Positions 53,721 through 62,105 of a DNA stretch of 64,000 nucleotides are shown here, piece after piece. Source of the stretch: Paenibacillus sp. OV219 (GTDB lineage: Bacteria; Bacillota; Bacilli; Paenibacillales; Paenibacillaceae). Numbering within the stretch: the first letter of the stretch is position 1; the number at the start of each line of letters is the position of its first letter. The stretch covers positions 558,001 to 622,000 of the forward strand of contig NZ_FOCJ01000001.1 in assembly GCF_900110075.1 (NCBI RefSeq), written 5' to 3'. A model generated the notes under the pieces. It made no database searches. It was not told where the DNA came from and worked only from the letters and a program-made list of their open reading frames with translations. A program made the translations under genes and the position numbers.

Positions 53721-53778
53721 GGTGTCCAGAGGGTTGGTAAACCCTTGGGGTCCCCCTGATGAGGGGGATTTAGGGGGT
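53721..53778 (+). repeat. Two-hairpin dispersed repeat, copy B
   Basis: It begins GGTGTCCAGAGGG and ends GGGGGATTTAGGGGG, as copy A at 3194-3252 does in the other orientation. Its stems are CCAGAGGGTT with AACCCTTGG, and TCCCCC with GGGGGA. Stem bases differ from copy A on both sides in a compensating way. Confidence 0.7.
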
Positions 53779-53785
53779 CATCCCC

Positions 53786-53814
53786 TTGACTTGACTTGCG
53801 CCAATGAGTACAAT
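53786..53814 (+). promoter_or_regulatory. Promoter of the hisS-aspS T-box transcript
   Basis: TTGACT (53786-53791) and TACAAT (53809-53814) are 17 bases apart, directly before the T-box leader. Confidence 0.65.
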
Positions 53815-53820
53815 AGAAGT

Positions 53821-54140
53821 TATATTGTGTCGATTCGTTGAAAGGACCGCTTCGTTCTACCCGCACCTACTCAGAGAGGGATTCCATGGCTGCAAGAATC
53901 CTTGGCGTGCATGAGCGAACAGACCTCCTGGAGGACATACGGTGAACCTGCATGTGCTGCCTCGCGGCGCTGCTCATTAGCTGTATTGCGTAGTCGGGCG
54001 TTAACCGAGTAAAGCGAATCAGTGACGACTTTTGATGTCAGATGTCATTGCTTCGGAATGTGGGTGGTACCACGGTAGCTTCGTACTTTACAAGCTCTCG
54101 TCCCTTTGCCTTATTTGAGGCGGAGGCGCGGGGGCTTTTT
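53821..54140 (+). promoter_or_regulatory. T-box riboswitch leader of hisS-aspS
   Basis: The conserved T-box core TGGGTGGTACCACGG is at 54061-54075. It is followed by a terminator made of GCTCTCGTCCCTTTGCC (54094-54110) and GGCGGAGGCGCGGGGGC (54119-54135) plus TTTTT. Stem I is visible upstream: AGAGAG, then GGATTC pairing with GAATCC around a GGCTGCAA apical loop (about 53874-53901). Uncharged tRNA pairing with TGG in the core would favour the antiterminator. The specifier is not certain; a GAC (Asp) at 53922-53924 is one candidate. Confidence 0.88.
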
Positions 54141-54170
54141 ATGTATCCATTATGTTAAGGGGGTATGGAC

Positions 54171-55418
54171 ATGGGGTTTCAGAAGCCTCCGGGCACGCAG
54201 GACTTCCTGCCAGGCTCGGTAGAGAAATGGCAATTTGTCGAGAGCAAAGCGCGTGATATTTGCCGACGCTTTAACTTCCGTGAAATTCGGACGCCAATGT
54301 TTGAAATGACTGAGCTGTATAAGCGCGGTGTTGGCGAGACGACAGACATCGTTGAGAAGGAGATGTATACCTTCACCGACCGCGGAGACCGCAGCCTTAC
54401 GCTGCGTCCGGAAGGAACGGCAGGAGCGGTTCGCGCTTATGTCGAGAACAAGCTGTATGGCGAACCTGATCTGACAAAACTGTACTATATCGGACCGATG
54501 TTCCGCTATGAGCGCCAGCAAGCTGGCCGTTACAGACAGTTCCACCAATTCGGCATAGAAGCGCTTGGAGCCGTTGATCCGGCACTCGATGCAGAAGTGA
54601 TTGCTCTTGGCTACACGTTCTACAGCGAAGTGGGTCTGAAGGATGTACGCGTGGAGATCAATTCTGTCGGTACGCCTACAGTTCGCGCCGCTTTCCGCGA
54701 GCGTCTGCTTGAGTTCCTAACGCCAATGCGCGAAGTGCTTTGCAAAGACTGCCAATCACGTATGGAGCGCAATCCGCTACGTGTGCTCGATTGTAAGACG
54801 GACCAACATCATTTTGAAGGAGCGCCTTCGATTCTGGACAGCTTGGATGACGAATGCCGTACGCACTTTGAGGCGCTGCAGCAGCACCTTACAGGCATGA
54901 ACATTCCATACTCCATCAATCCACGTCTCGTTCGCGGCCTTGATTATTACACGCACACAGCTTTCGAGTACAAAGCAGAAGGCATTGGTGCGATTGATAC
55001 AATTGGTGGCGGAGGTCGTTACAATGGTCTTGTTGCAGATATCGGCGGACCAGACCAGCCGGGCGTCGGACTTGGTCTTGGCTTAGAGCGTACTGTAATG
55101 CTGCTTGAGAGCCAAGGCGCGCAGCTCGATAATCTGCACCAGGTCGATGTATACATGGTTGCACTCGGTGAAGCAGCTGACCGCGAAATAACGCGTCTGC
55201 TGCATGGCTTGCGTCTTCGCGGAGTGTCCGCTGAGCGTGATTACCAAGGCCGTAAGATGAAGGCGCAGATGAAATCTGCTGACCGTCTGCAAGTGCGCTT
55301 CACAGCAATTCTCGGCGATGATGAGCTTGAGCGCGGTGAAATTGCACTGAAGAACATGGCGACTGGTGAGCAGAAATTCGTAAAGCTCGATAAGATCGCA
55401 GACGAGATTTTGAGCTAA
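54171..55418 (+). CDS. hisS: Histidine--tRNA ligase
   Basis: The 415-residue class II synthetase shows PPGTQDFLPG at the N terminus and motif 2 GPMFRYERQQAGRYRQFHQFG (split as GPMFRYERQQ / AGRYRQFHQFG). The His-specific motif GLDYYTHTAFEY is near residue 258, and motif 3 is GVGLGLGLERTVMLL. A C-terminal anticodon domain follows. I chose the ATG at 54171, seven bases after AAGGGGG; the ATG six bases earlier is too close to it. Controlled by the T-box leader before it. Confidence 0.97.
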   Translation: MGFQKPPGTQDFLPGSVEKWQFVESKARDICRRFNFREIRTPMFEMTELYKRGVGETTDIVEKEMYTFTDRGDRSLTLRPEGTAGAVRAYVENKLYGEPDLTKLYYIGPMFRYERQQAGRYRQFHQFGIEALGAVDPALDAEVIALGYTFYSEVGLKDVRVEINSVGTPTVRAAFRERLLEFLTPMREVLCKDCQSRMERNPLRVLDCKTDQHHFEGAPSILDSLDDECRTHFEALQQHLTGMNIPYSINPRLVRGLDYYTHTAFEYKAEGIGAIDTIGGGGRYNGLVADIGGPDQPGVGLGLGLERTVMLLESQGAQLDNLHQVDVYMVALGEAADREITRLLHGLRLRGVSAERDYQGRKMKAQMKSADRLQVRFTAILGDDELERGEIALKNMATGEQKFVKLDKIADEILS

Positions 55419-55480
55419 CACAGTCACCACCACAATAGATGCTTTTTTCATACCCATAATAAAAGGAGCGAGTAACAATC

Positions 55481-57295
55481 ATGATGTTAAAAACACACGC
55501 TTGTGGAACACTTACGAAAGCGGAAGTAGGCCAAACGGTTACACTAAACGGCTGGGTTCAGCGTCGTCGCGACCTTGGCGGCGTTCTCTTTATCGACCTG
55601 CGCGACCGTACAGGCATTGTACAAATCGTATTCAACCCGGACTTCTCCGGTGATGCGCTTGCTATCGCTGACCGCGCCCGCAATGAGTTCGTGCTTGCCG
55701 TTCGCGGTCAAGTCGTAGAACGTGATGCTGCAACAGTTAACAGCAACATCGCTACAGGCGAGATTGAAATTCGCGTTACGGAAATCGAGATCATGAACGC
55801 AGCGAAGACGCCTCCGTTCCCGATCGAAGACGGCGTTGAAGTGGATGAGTCTCTTCGCCTGAAATATCGCTATCTTGACCTTCGCCGTCCAGAGATGCAG
55901 AAGACGTTGCTTCTTCGTTCGAAGGCTGCGAAAGTATTCCGTGACTATCTTGACGGTCAAGGCTTCATCGATGTAGAAACACCGATCTTGACGAAGAGCA
56001 CGCCGGAAGGCGCGCGCGACTATCTCGTACCGAGCCGTGTGCATCCAGGCGAATTCTTCGCACTGCCGCAATCGCCGCAAATCTTCAAACAATTGCTCAT
56101 GGTGAGCGGACTTGAGCGCTACTACCAGATCGCTCGTTGCTTCCGTGACGAAGACCTTCGTGCTGACCGTCAGCCAGAGTTCACGCAAGTCGACATTGAG
56201 ACGTCGTTCCTGTCTCAGGACCAATTGCTCGACATTATGGAAGAGCTTGTTGTGAAGCTGTTCCGTGAAACGGTCGGCGTTGAAATTCCACGTCCGTTCC
56301 AACGTATTACGCATGCAGATGCAATGAACAAGTATGGTTCCGACAAACCAGATCTTCGTTTCGGCATGGAAATGGAAGATATTACTGACATCGTTTCAAA
56401 CAGTGACGTGAAAGTATTTGCATCCGTAGCAGCAAGCGGTGGCGTAGTAAAAGTGCTCAACGCTAAAGGCTGTGCGAGCTGGAGCCGTAAAGAGCTTGAC
56501 GACCTGCAGCCGTTCGCTGCACGCTATGGCGGTAAAGGCCTTGCTTGGGTAACGGTAAAAGAAGGCGAATGGCGCGGTCCAATCGTGAAATTCTTCAAGC
56601 CAGAAGAGATCGAAGCAATGACAGCGCGTCTTGGCGTTGAAGAAGGGGACTTGCTTCTATTCTCCGCAGACAAGAAGAAGGTCGTAGCAGATGTTCTCGG
56701 CAACTTGCGTCTGAAGATCGGCAAGCAGCTTGGTCTGATTGACGAGTCCAAATTCAAGCTGGAGTGGGTAGTTGACTTCCCACTGCTTGGTTACGATGAA
56801 GAGGCAAAACGTTTCGTTGCGGAGCACCATCCGTTCACGCGTCCGAACGACGACGACGTTGCCCTGTTCGAGACAGATCCAGGCGCTATCCGCGCGCAAG
56901 CATATGACCTTGTTCTGAACGGCTACGAAGTAGGCGGCGGCTCGATGCGTATCTACAAGCGTGATGTACAAGAGTTGATGTTCAAAGCGCTTGGCTTCTC
57001 GATGGAAGAAGCTTACGAGAAGTTCGGCTTCCTGCTTGATGCGTTTGACTATGGTACGCCTCCGCACGGCGGCTTCGCATTCGGCTTTGACCGTCTTGTC
57101 ATGCTGCTGGCTGGCCGCACTAACTTGCGTGAAACCATTGCATTCCCTAAGACGGCAAGCGCAACAGACTTGTTGACAGATGCTCCGTCCGAGGTGGATA
57201 TTGCCCAGCTGCAACAGCTGCATATCCGTACGATCCAGAAGCCTGCGAAGCAGCCTGAAACAGCTGCTGCAGCCGCAGCTGCGCAAGAGAATTAA
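55481..57295 (+). CDS. aspS: Aspartate--tRNA ligase
   Basis: The 604-residue bacterial-type synthetase has an OB anticodon domain (1-110, [20 protein letters not shown]). Class II motif 2 lies in [23 protein letters not shown] (split as [11 protein letters not shown] / [12 protein letters not shown]), a GAD insert follows, and motif 3 is [21 protein letters not shown] (split as [11 protein letters not shown] / [10 protein letters not shown]). AAGGAGCGAGTAACAATC precedes the ATG. It follows hisS by 62 bases with no terminator between, so the T-box probably controls both. Confidence 0.98.
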   Translation: MMLKTHACGTLTKAEVGQTVTLNGWVQRRRDLGGVLFIDLRDRTGIVQIVFNPDFSGDALAIADRARNEFVLAVRGQVVERDAATVNSNIATGEIEIRVTEIEIMNAAKTPPFPIEDGVEVDESLRLKYRYLDLRRPEMQKTLLLRSKAAKVFRDYLDGQGFIDVETPILTKSTPEGARDYLVPSRVHPGEFFALPQSPQIFKQLLMVSGLERYYQIARCFRDEDLRADRQPEFTQVDIETSFLSQDQLLDIMEELVVKLFRETVGVEIPRPFQRITHADAMNKYGSDKPDLRFGMEMEDITDIVSNSDVKVFASVAASGGVVKVLNAKGCASWSRKELDDLQPFAARYGGKGLAWVTVKEGEWRGPIVKFFKPEEIEAMTARLGVEEGDLLLFSADKKKVVADVLGNLRLKIGKQLGLIDESKFKLEWVVDFPLLGYDEEAKRFVAEHHPFTRPNDDDVALFETDPGAIRAQAYDLVLNGYEVGGGSMRIYKRDVQELMFKALGFSMEEAYEKFGFLLDAFDYGTPPHGGFAFGFDRLVMLLAGRTNLRETIAFPKTASATDLLTDAPSEVDIAQLQQLHIRTIQKPAKQPETAAAAAAAQEN

Positions 57296-57303
57296 TCCAT
57301 TCA

Positions 57304-57347
57304 CCGGCTTTCGCCCGCGGTATTAGCGGCGGAAGCCGGATTCTTTT
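57304..57347 (+). terminator. Terminator after aspS
   Basis: CCGGCTT-CGCC pairs with GGCG-AAGCCGG, followed by ATTCTTTT. Confidence 0.8.
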
Positions 57348-57377
57348 GACACTAAAAATAAGTAAGAGGTGTATTTC

Positions 57378-58133
57378 ATGCTGCACCAGTTTTCACGTAC
57401 GGAGCTAGCGATCGGCCCGGAGGGGCTTGAGATCATGAAAGGCGCAACCGTTGCGGTGCTCGGCATCGGCGGCGTTGGCGCCATAGCAGCTGAGGCGCTT
57501 GCGCGTACAGGCGTAGGACGCATCATTCTGATCGACAAGGACGTTGTCGACATTACGAACATTAACCGCCAGATTCACGCGCTCACCACGACAGTGGGGC
57601 AGCCGAAGGCGGACTTGATGCGCGACCGCATCAAGTTGATAAACCCGGACTGCGAGGCGATATCGCTGCGCATGTTTTACACGGAAGAGACATACGAGAA
57701 GCTGTTCGAGTACGAGCTGGATTACGTGCTTGATGCCTCGGATACGATTTCGTACAAAGTCCATCTGATTAAACAGTGTTTGGAGCGGAAGATTCCGATC
57801 ATCTCAAGCATGGGTGCCGCGAACAAAATGGATCCAACTAAGTTCCAGGTAGCGGACATTTCCAAGACGTCGATGGACCCGATTGCCCGCGTCGTACGCC
57901 AGAAGCTGCGTAAGGACGGCATTAAGAAGGGTGTTAAGGTGGTCTTCTCGACGGAGGAGCCTATGAAGCCACGCGTTGACGTCACGCAACGTATCGTTCC
58001 GGATAACGCGCCAGAGATTCGGAAGGCGCAGCAGCCGCCGTCAAGCAATGCATTCGTACCACCAGTCGCTGGACTCATTATGGTCAGCGTTGCTGTGAAA
58101 GATTTGCTCGCGCAAGGGGGACAACCAGTATGA
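57378..58133 (+). CDS. tcdA: tRNA threonylcarbamoyladenosine dehydratase
   Basis: The 251-residue E1-like/ThiF-fold protein has VLGIGGVGAIAAEALARTGVG near residue 27 (split as VLGIGGVGAIAA / EALARTGVG), the ATP-pocket IDKDVVDITNINRQ, and SSMGAANKMDPT. TcdA cyclises t6A to ct6A at position 37 of ANN-decoding tRNAs. In B. subtilis the homologue yrvM also follows aspS. I chose the ATG at 57378, preceded by AGAGGTG; the GTG nine bases earlier overlaps that site. Confidence 0.94.
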   Translation: MLHQFSRTELAIGPEGLEIMKGATVAVLGIGGVGAIAAEALARTGVGRIILIDKDVVDITNINRQIHALTTTVGQPKADLMRDRIKLINPDCEAISLRMFYTEETYEKLFEYELDYVLDASDTISYKVHLIKQCLERKIPIISSMGAANKMDPTKFQVADISKTSMDPIARVVRQKLRKDGIKKGVKVVFSTEEPMKPRVDVTQRIVPDNAPEIRKAQQPPSSNAFVPPVAGLIMVSVAVKDLLAQGGQPV

Positions 58134-58795
58134 ACGCAGAACTCGTAAACAAGCTGCGCTTTTCGTTAGATATGCGCGCAGTCGTTATGGAAGTACCAGA
58201 GCCAGAGCTGCTTGAGGAGCTAGGCTTGGAAAAGAGCGGTAAGGTGGATGAAATGGACAGCGGCACGTTTGATTTTGTCATGCTGTTCGTCAAAGACATC
58301 GCGAGCTTGAATGAGCATGCGCCAAAAGCGCTCAAAGCGGTTAAGAAGGATGGCTTACTCTGGATTTGCTATCCGAAAGGCACATCCAAGATGAGGACAG
58401 ACATTAATCGTGACCGTGGCTGGAGAGTGGTTAAGGATGAGGGCTGGGAAGGCGTGTCGCTTGTTTCGATCAACGAAACATGGTCTGCTATGCGTTTCCG
58501 TCCGGTTGGCGTAGCTCAGACAAGTGCTAGAGCGAGCCGTGCTGCTGACCTGAGCCGCAGAACAGAGCCAGTCTCCAAAGAGATCGTCGTTCCAGACGAT
58601 GTGCAAGCAGCGCTTGCATCCTATCCGGAAGCGGAGGCATTCTTCGCGCAGCTCGCGACTTCACATCGCAAAGAATATATTCGTTGGATAAACGAAGCGA
58701 AACAGGAAGTAACACGGGTGAAACGGATCATGGAGATGACCGAGAAGCTATCTAACAAGCTGAAACGTCCTTCGGACAAGCCGGTCACTAAATAA
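58130..58795 (+). CDS. Two-part hypothetical protein with C-terminal YdeI/OmpD-associated domain
   Basis: The N-terminal half (about 10-125) resembles DUF3052-like proteins: FVMLFVKDIASLNEHAPKAL, then DGLLWICYPKGTSKMRTDINR (split as DGLLWICYPKG / TSKMRTDINR). The C-terminal part (about 150-215) is the YdeI/OmpD-associated helical domain, FFAQLATSHRKEYIRWINEAKQEVTRVKRI (split as FFAQLATSHRKEYIR / WINEAKQEVTRVKRI). No catalytic residues are evident and the function is unknown. It overlaps tcdA by four bases, so the two are coupled. Confidence 0.75.
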   Translation: MNAELVNKLRFSLDMRAVVMEVPEPELLEELGLEKSGKVDEMDSGTFDFVMLFVKDIASLNEHAPKALKAVKKDGLLWICYPKGTSKMRTDINRDRGWRVVKDEGWEGVSLVSINETWSAMRFRPVGVAQTSARASRAADLSRRTEPVSKEIVVPDDVQAALASYPEAEAFFAQLATSHRKEYIRWINEAKQEVTRVKRIMEMTEKLSNKLKRPSDKPVTK

Positions 58796-58804
58796 ATATT
58801 TACG

Positions 58805-58862
58805 AAAACCGCTTCGGTGTTTACAGTCAGGCAACTGCTGTAGGCGCTGCTAGCGGTTTTTT
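58805..58862 (+). terminator. Terminator after the YdeI-type gene
   Basis: AAAACCGCT pairs with AGCGGTTTT, with an inner TACAG/CTGTA stem, followed by Ts. Confidence 0.8.
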
Positions 58863-58921
58863 GTGCTTTTTCGGAGGGAACTTGTTTACCTAGTGATAAA
58901 GTTTTGTCCCATTCAACAAAA

Positions 58922-58956
58922 GTTGCCTTTGACAAACTTTTTTGGTGGTGTACAAT
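58922..58956 (+). promoter_or_regulatory. mntH promoter with MntR-like box
   Basis: TTGACA (58929-58934) and TACAAT (58951-58956) are 16 bases apart. GTTGCCTTTGACAAAC (58922-58937) overlaps the -35 and resembles the MntR operator of B. subtilis, remembered as TTTGCCTTAAGGAAAC. Manganese-dependent repression is inferred from this and from the downstream gene. Confidence 0.55.
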
Positions 58957-59051
58957 GAAAATAGGAAACAATGGTTTCACACATGCATATTTGTAGGATG
59001 TAGCTTTTGCGCATAATAGGACGGTACGACGTTCATAAGAGGTGAAAGATC

Positions 59052-60401
59052 ATGAGTGAACAATCGACTCCACTCGCACATGAGAACAGTGGCTGGCGTT
59101 ATCCAAGGAAGCAGAATACATTGCCCGAAGTTTATCGCTCAATGAAGATCCCGAAATCAGCTTCCTGGTTTCGCAAGTTTCTCGCTTTTGCTGGACCTGG
59201 CTATTTGGTAGCGGTCGGCTACATGGATCCGGGCAACTGGGCAACGGACTTAGCTGGCGGTTCCAAATTCGGTTATACGCTGCTTGCGGTAATCTTGCTC
59301 TCCAACCTGATGGCGATTCTGCTGCAGGCACTCGCAGGCAAGCTCGGTATCGTGACAGGGCGGGACTTGGCGCAAGCCTGCCGAGATCATTACACCAAGC
59401 CAGTAGCGATGGGGCTGTGGGTGATGTGTGAAATCGCAATAGCAGCCTGCGATCTAGCGGAAGTAATTGGGTCGGCTATTGCGCTCAACTTATTGTTCGG
59501 TATACCGCTTATAGCCGGAGTTGCCATAACCGTGCTCGATGTGCTCCTCGTGCTATTGCTGCAGAATAAAGGGTTCCGGTATATCGAAGCACTCGTTATC
59601 GTGCTCATTGTCACAATTGGCGGTTGTTTCTTGATCGAGATTTTCTGGTCACAGCCTGAGATCGGTGCTGTAATGAAAGGTTTTATTCCAAGTAGTCAGA
59701 TTATTACGAATCCGGAAATGCTCTACATTGCCATCGGTATCCTCGGTGCGACAGTTATGCCGCACAATTTATATTTGCACTCATCGATCGTGCAGACTCG
59801 GCAATTTGAACAAACAGCACTTGGCAAGCGCCAAGCGATTAAATACTCAACATGGGATTCGACGATTGCGTTATTTTTTGCACTTTTTATAAACGCTGCT
59901 ATTCTCATTATCTCCGCAGCAACTTTCCATACGACGGGCCATACTGATGTAGCGGATATTGGAGAGGCATATGGCCTGCTGTCGCCGATGCTTGGCACAG
60001 CAGCAGCAAGTGTATTGTTCGGTGTTGCACTACTGGCATCCGGGCAGAACTCGACACTGACAGGTACGCTCGCAGGTCAGATCGTCATGGAAGGGTTCCT
60101 GAACCTCCGTGTCGCACCATGGCTCAGAAGGCTCATTACGCGGCTGATTGCGATTATTCCAGCGGTCATCGTTACATGGCTGTATGGCGCAAACGGAACG
60201 ATGCAGCTGCTTATCCTGAGCCAAGTCATCTTGTCGCTTCAGCTGTCTTTCGCAGTCATACCGCTTGTGAAGTTTACAAGCGATAAGAAGAAGATGGGCG
60301 AGTTCGTTAATAAGCCTTGGATGAAGTGGTTGTCATGGACAGTTGCGATTGTGATCGCAGGACTGAATCTCTATTTGCTGTACCAGACGTTTAATGGATA
60401 A
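59052..60401 (+). CDS. mntH: Nramp-family manganese/divalent metal transporter MntH
   Basis: The 449-residue protein has about 11 membrane segments. The Nramp metal-binding motif [20 protein letters not shown] is in helix 1 near residue 58, and [19 protein letters not shown] (MPHN) in helix 6. It imports Mn2+ with protons. It stands alone between two terminators and has an MntR-like box at its promoter. AGAGGTGAAAGATC precedes the ATG. Confidence 0.95.
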   Translation: MSEQSTPLAHENSGWRYPRKQNTLPEVYRSMKIPKSASWFRKFLAFAGPGYLVAVGYMDPGNWATDLAGGSKFGYTLLAVILLSNLMAILLQALAGKLGIVTGRDLAQACRDHYTKPVAMGLWVMCEIAIAACDLAEVIGSAIALNLLFGIPLIAGVAITVLDVLLVLLLQNKGFRYIEALVIVLIVTIGGCFLIEIFWSQPEIGAVMKGFIPSSQIITNPEMLYIAIGILGATVMPHNLYLHSSIVQTRQFEQTALGKRQAIKYSTWDSTIALFFALFINAAILIISAATFHTTGHTDVADIGEAYGLLSPMLGTAAASVLFGVALLASGQNSTLTGTLAGQIVMEGFLNLRVAPWLRRLITRLIAIIPAVIVTWLYGANGTMQLLILSQVILSLQLSFAVIPLVKFTSDKKKMGEFVNKPWMKWLSWTVAIVIAGLNLYLLYQTFNG

Positions 60402-60428
60402 TTTCATAAAAATGTGGCTAGGCGATGA

Positions 60429-60468
60429 TAGGGCATTTCTCGGGTCTCGAGAAGTGCCCTTCTTGTTG
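60429..60468 (+). terminator. Terminator after mntH
   Basis: GGGCATTTCTC pairs with GAGAAGTGCCC around GGGTCTC (one T-G pair), followed by TTCTTGTT. Confidence 0.8.
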
Positions 60469-60540
60469 TCTTCACACTTCATAGCGAACATTTGTGCTTG
60501 TGTGCTATTATAGATGGGTGAAAAGGATGTGTTTAAACGA

Positions 60541-61845
60541 ATGGATCTGTTTACATATCAGAACGAAGAAGAGGCGTCTCGGGCCAAGCTGCTAGCTGAC
60601 CGGATGCGACCTCAAACAATAGATGAATATATTGGGCAGACAGATATTGTGGGTCCAGGAAAGCTGCTAAGGCGGGCAATTGAAGCCGATCAGGTGTCTT
60701 CCATCCTGCTGTACGGCCCTCCTGGTTGTGGCAAAACAACACTTGCACATATTATTTCGATGCGGACGCAAGGGGAGTTTGTGAAGCTGAATGCTGTTGA
60801 GGCATCGGTAAAAGATGTCCGTGAAGTGATTGACCGCGCGAGAATGACCAAATCAATGTACGGCCGTAAAACGATTCTTTTCCTTGATGAGGTGCATCGC
60901 TTCAACTCATCACGGCAAGATGCACTGCTGCCGGCGGTTGAGCAGGGCATTATTATCTTCATTGGTGCTACGACTGAAAATCCGTTCCACTACGTGAATG
61001 GGGCTTTGCTGTCACGTTCCACGCTATTCCAGCTTGAATCTCTGACGCGCGAAGATGCGCTGACGGCCATGCAGCGTGCGCTTGCTAACAAGGAGCGGGG
61101 CCTTGGCTTCATGGACCTCCATGTGGAGGAAGCGGCGCTACAGCATATCGCTAGCATGGCTGGTGGCGATATTCGGCGTGCGCTTAACGCGATTGAGCTT
61201 GCGGCAGTGACGACTCCGTCGCAGCCGGACGGCTCTATCATCGTAACGCTTGAGGTAGCAGAAGAGTCCATCCGTAAGCCGACCATCCGTGCGGATGAAT
61301 CGACTCAGTACGATGTGTTGTCTGCATTCCATAAGAGCGTACGTGGCTCGAGCGATGCGGCGCTGTTCTGGTTTCTCTATGCCGTCGAGAAGCTCGGCAT
61401 GGACCCCATGACATTCGTTAGACGGCTAATCGTCGCGTGCAGCGAAGATATTGGCCTTGCGAACCCGCAGGCAATGGTACAAGCGGTAACGGCAATGGAC
61501 GCGTATCATAAGATTGGATGGCCGGAAGCGAAGTACAACATTACGCAAGCGATTCTGTTCGCTGTCGAAAGTCCGAAGTCGAATGCTGCCGCAATTGCGA
61601 TCGGCAATGTGATGAACACGATGGAGCAGATTGGTTCTGCGGAAGTGCCGCTGCATTTGCGGGACACGCATTACAGTGGGGCACAGCGGCTTGGCCACGT
61701 TGGCTACAAATATCCGCATGATTACCCTGGGCATTATGTGGAACAGCAGTATTTGCCGGATCGAATCGCGAAGAAGAAGTTCTATCAAGCGACGAATCAA
61801 GGCATGGAAGACAAGATTCGACAAAACCAAGAACGGCGTAAATAG
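60541..61845 (+). CDS. rarA: Replication-associated recombination protein A (RarA/MgsA)
   Basis: The roughly 434-residue AAA+ ATPase acts at stalled forks. Walker A is LYGPPGCGKTTLAHIIS near residue 60, Walker B ILFLDEVHRFN, and sensor 1 FIGATTENPFHYVNGALLSRS (split as FIGATTENPFHY / VNGALLSRS). The MgsA C-terminal SECIG-like region reads CSEDIGLANPQAM. I prefer the ATG at 60541 (MDLFTYQ), which has AAAAGGATG about 13 bases upstream. An in-frame ATG at 60514 sits directly behind a TATTAT box and would be leaderless. B. subtilis yrvN holds the same position near tcdA. Confidence 0.93.
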   Translation: MDLFTYQNEEEASRAKLLADRMRPQTIDEYIGQTDIVGPGKLLRRAIEADQVSSILLYGPPGCGKTTLAHIISMRTQGEFVKLNAVEASVKDVREVIDRARMTKSMYGRKTILFLDEVHRFNSSRQDALLPAVEQGIIIFIGATTENPFHYVNGALLSRSTLFQLESLTREDALTAMQRALANKERGLGFMDLHVEEAALQHIASMAGGDIRRALNAIELAAVTTPSQPDGSIIVTLEVAEESIRKPTIRADESTQYDVLSAFHKSVRGSSDAALFWFLYAVEKLGMDPMTFVRRLIVACSEDIGLANPQAMVQAVTAMDAYHKIGWPEAKYNITQAILFAVESPKSNAAAIAIGNVMNTMEQIGSAEVPLHLRDTHYSGAQRLGHVGYKYPHDYPGHYVEQQYLPDRIAKKKFYQATNQGMEDKIRQNQERRK

Positions 61846-62101
61846 TGATAAATTCCGCTCATAACTGCTTAAACGATAGCAGGAGCTAGAAAATGGCGCA
61901 TAAAGGCCGACCTTTACGGAATAAACATTACTAAAACCCGAATTTGAGCCAGAAGGTGGGATGACGGCGTTTGACGTAAAGTTAATCCATCGACTAATCT
62001 AGTATTATAACATTTCTTTATAATTTTCAATCCCCGAAGGAGGTGCACCTGTTCGTCGTGAGCGTAGTTAACGTCAGCTGCGGGCGGCAAACAGGGAATC
62101 G
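61846..62101 (+). other. rarA-CNNM intergenic region
   Basis: This 256-base gap contains a small AAAGG/CCTTT hairpin near 61903 and a TATTAT at about 62003. A very strong ribosome-binding site, AAGGAGGTG (62037-62045), is not in frame range of the next gene. A 15-codon frame lies behind it (next entry). I see no terminator of good quality and no known RNA gene. Confidence 0.45.
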
Positions 62102-62105
62102 TTGA
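62058..62105 (+). CDS. Possible 15-residue leader peptide overlapping the CNNM start
   Basis: A GTG at 62058 opens VSVVNVSCGRQTGNR and stops with a TGA at 62103-62105. The TGA shares two bases with the TTG start of the next gene (TTGA). AAGGAGGTG lies 13-14 bases before the GTG, longer than ideal; a CTG at 62049 would be better spaced. The arrangement would couple translation of the transporter gene to this peptide. It is tentative. Confidence 0.35.
   Translation: MSVVNVSCGRQTGNR

Larger units (their letters stand above)
53411..53785. other. Structured non-coding region between tandem terminators and hisS promoter
   Basis: About 375 bases carry no convincing gene but many hairpins. CCCGC/GCGGG occurs at 53433-53450. 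An inverted GGTTACC/GGTAACC pair lies near 53457-53489. Three GTCCC-GNRA-GGGAC hairpins lie between 53515 and 53661, and copy B of the two-hairpin repeat at 53721-53778. Base composition is more GC-rich than the flanks. It could be clustered intergenic repeats or a structured RNA. Confidence 0.6.

Noticed and set aside
53630..53866. Minus-strand 78-codon frame over the intergenic repeats
   Set aside because: It spans repeat copy B and the hisS promoter, has no ribosome-binding site, and its product is repeat-derived.
57296..57377. 6S RNA between aspS and tcdA, as I recall for B. subtilis
   Set aside because: The gap is only 82 bases and is filled by the aspS terminator and the tcdA ribosome-binding site.
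61846..62101. Magnesium riboswitch before the CNNM gene
   Set aside because: The gap shows no recognisable M-box stems; only a small AAAGG/CCTTT hairpin is visible.
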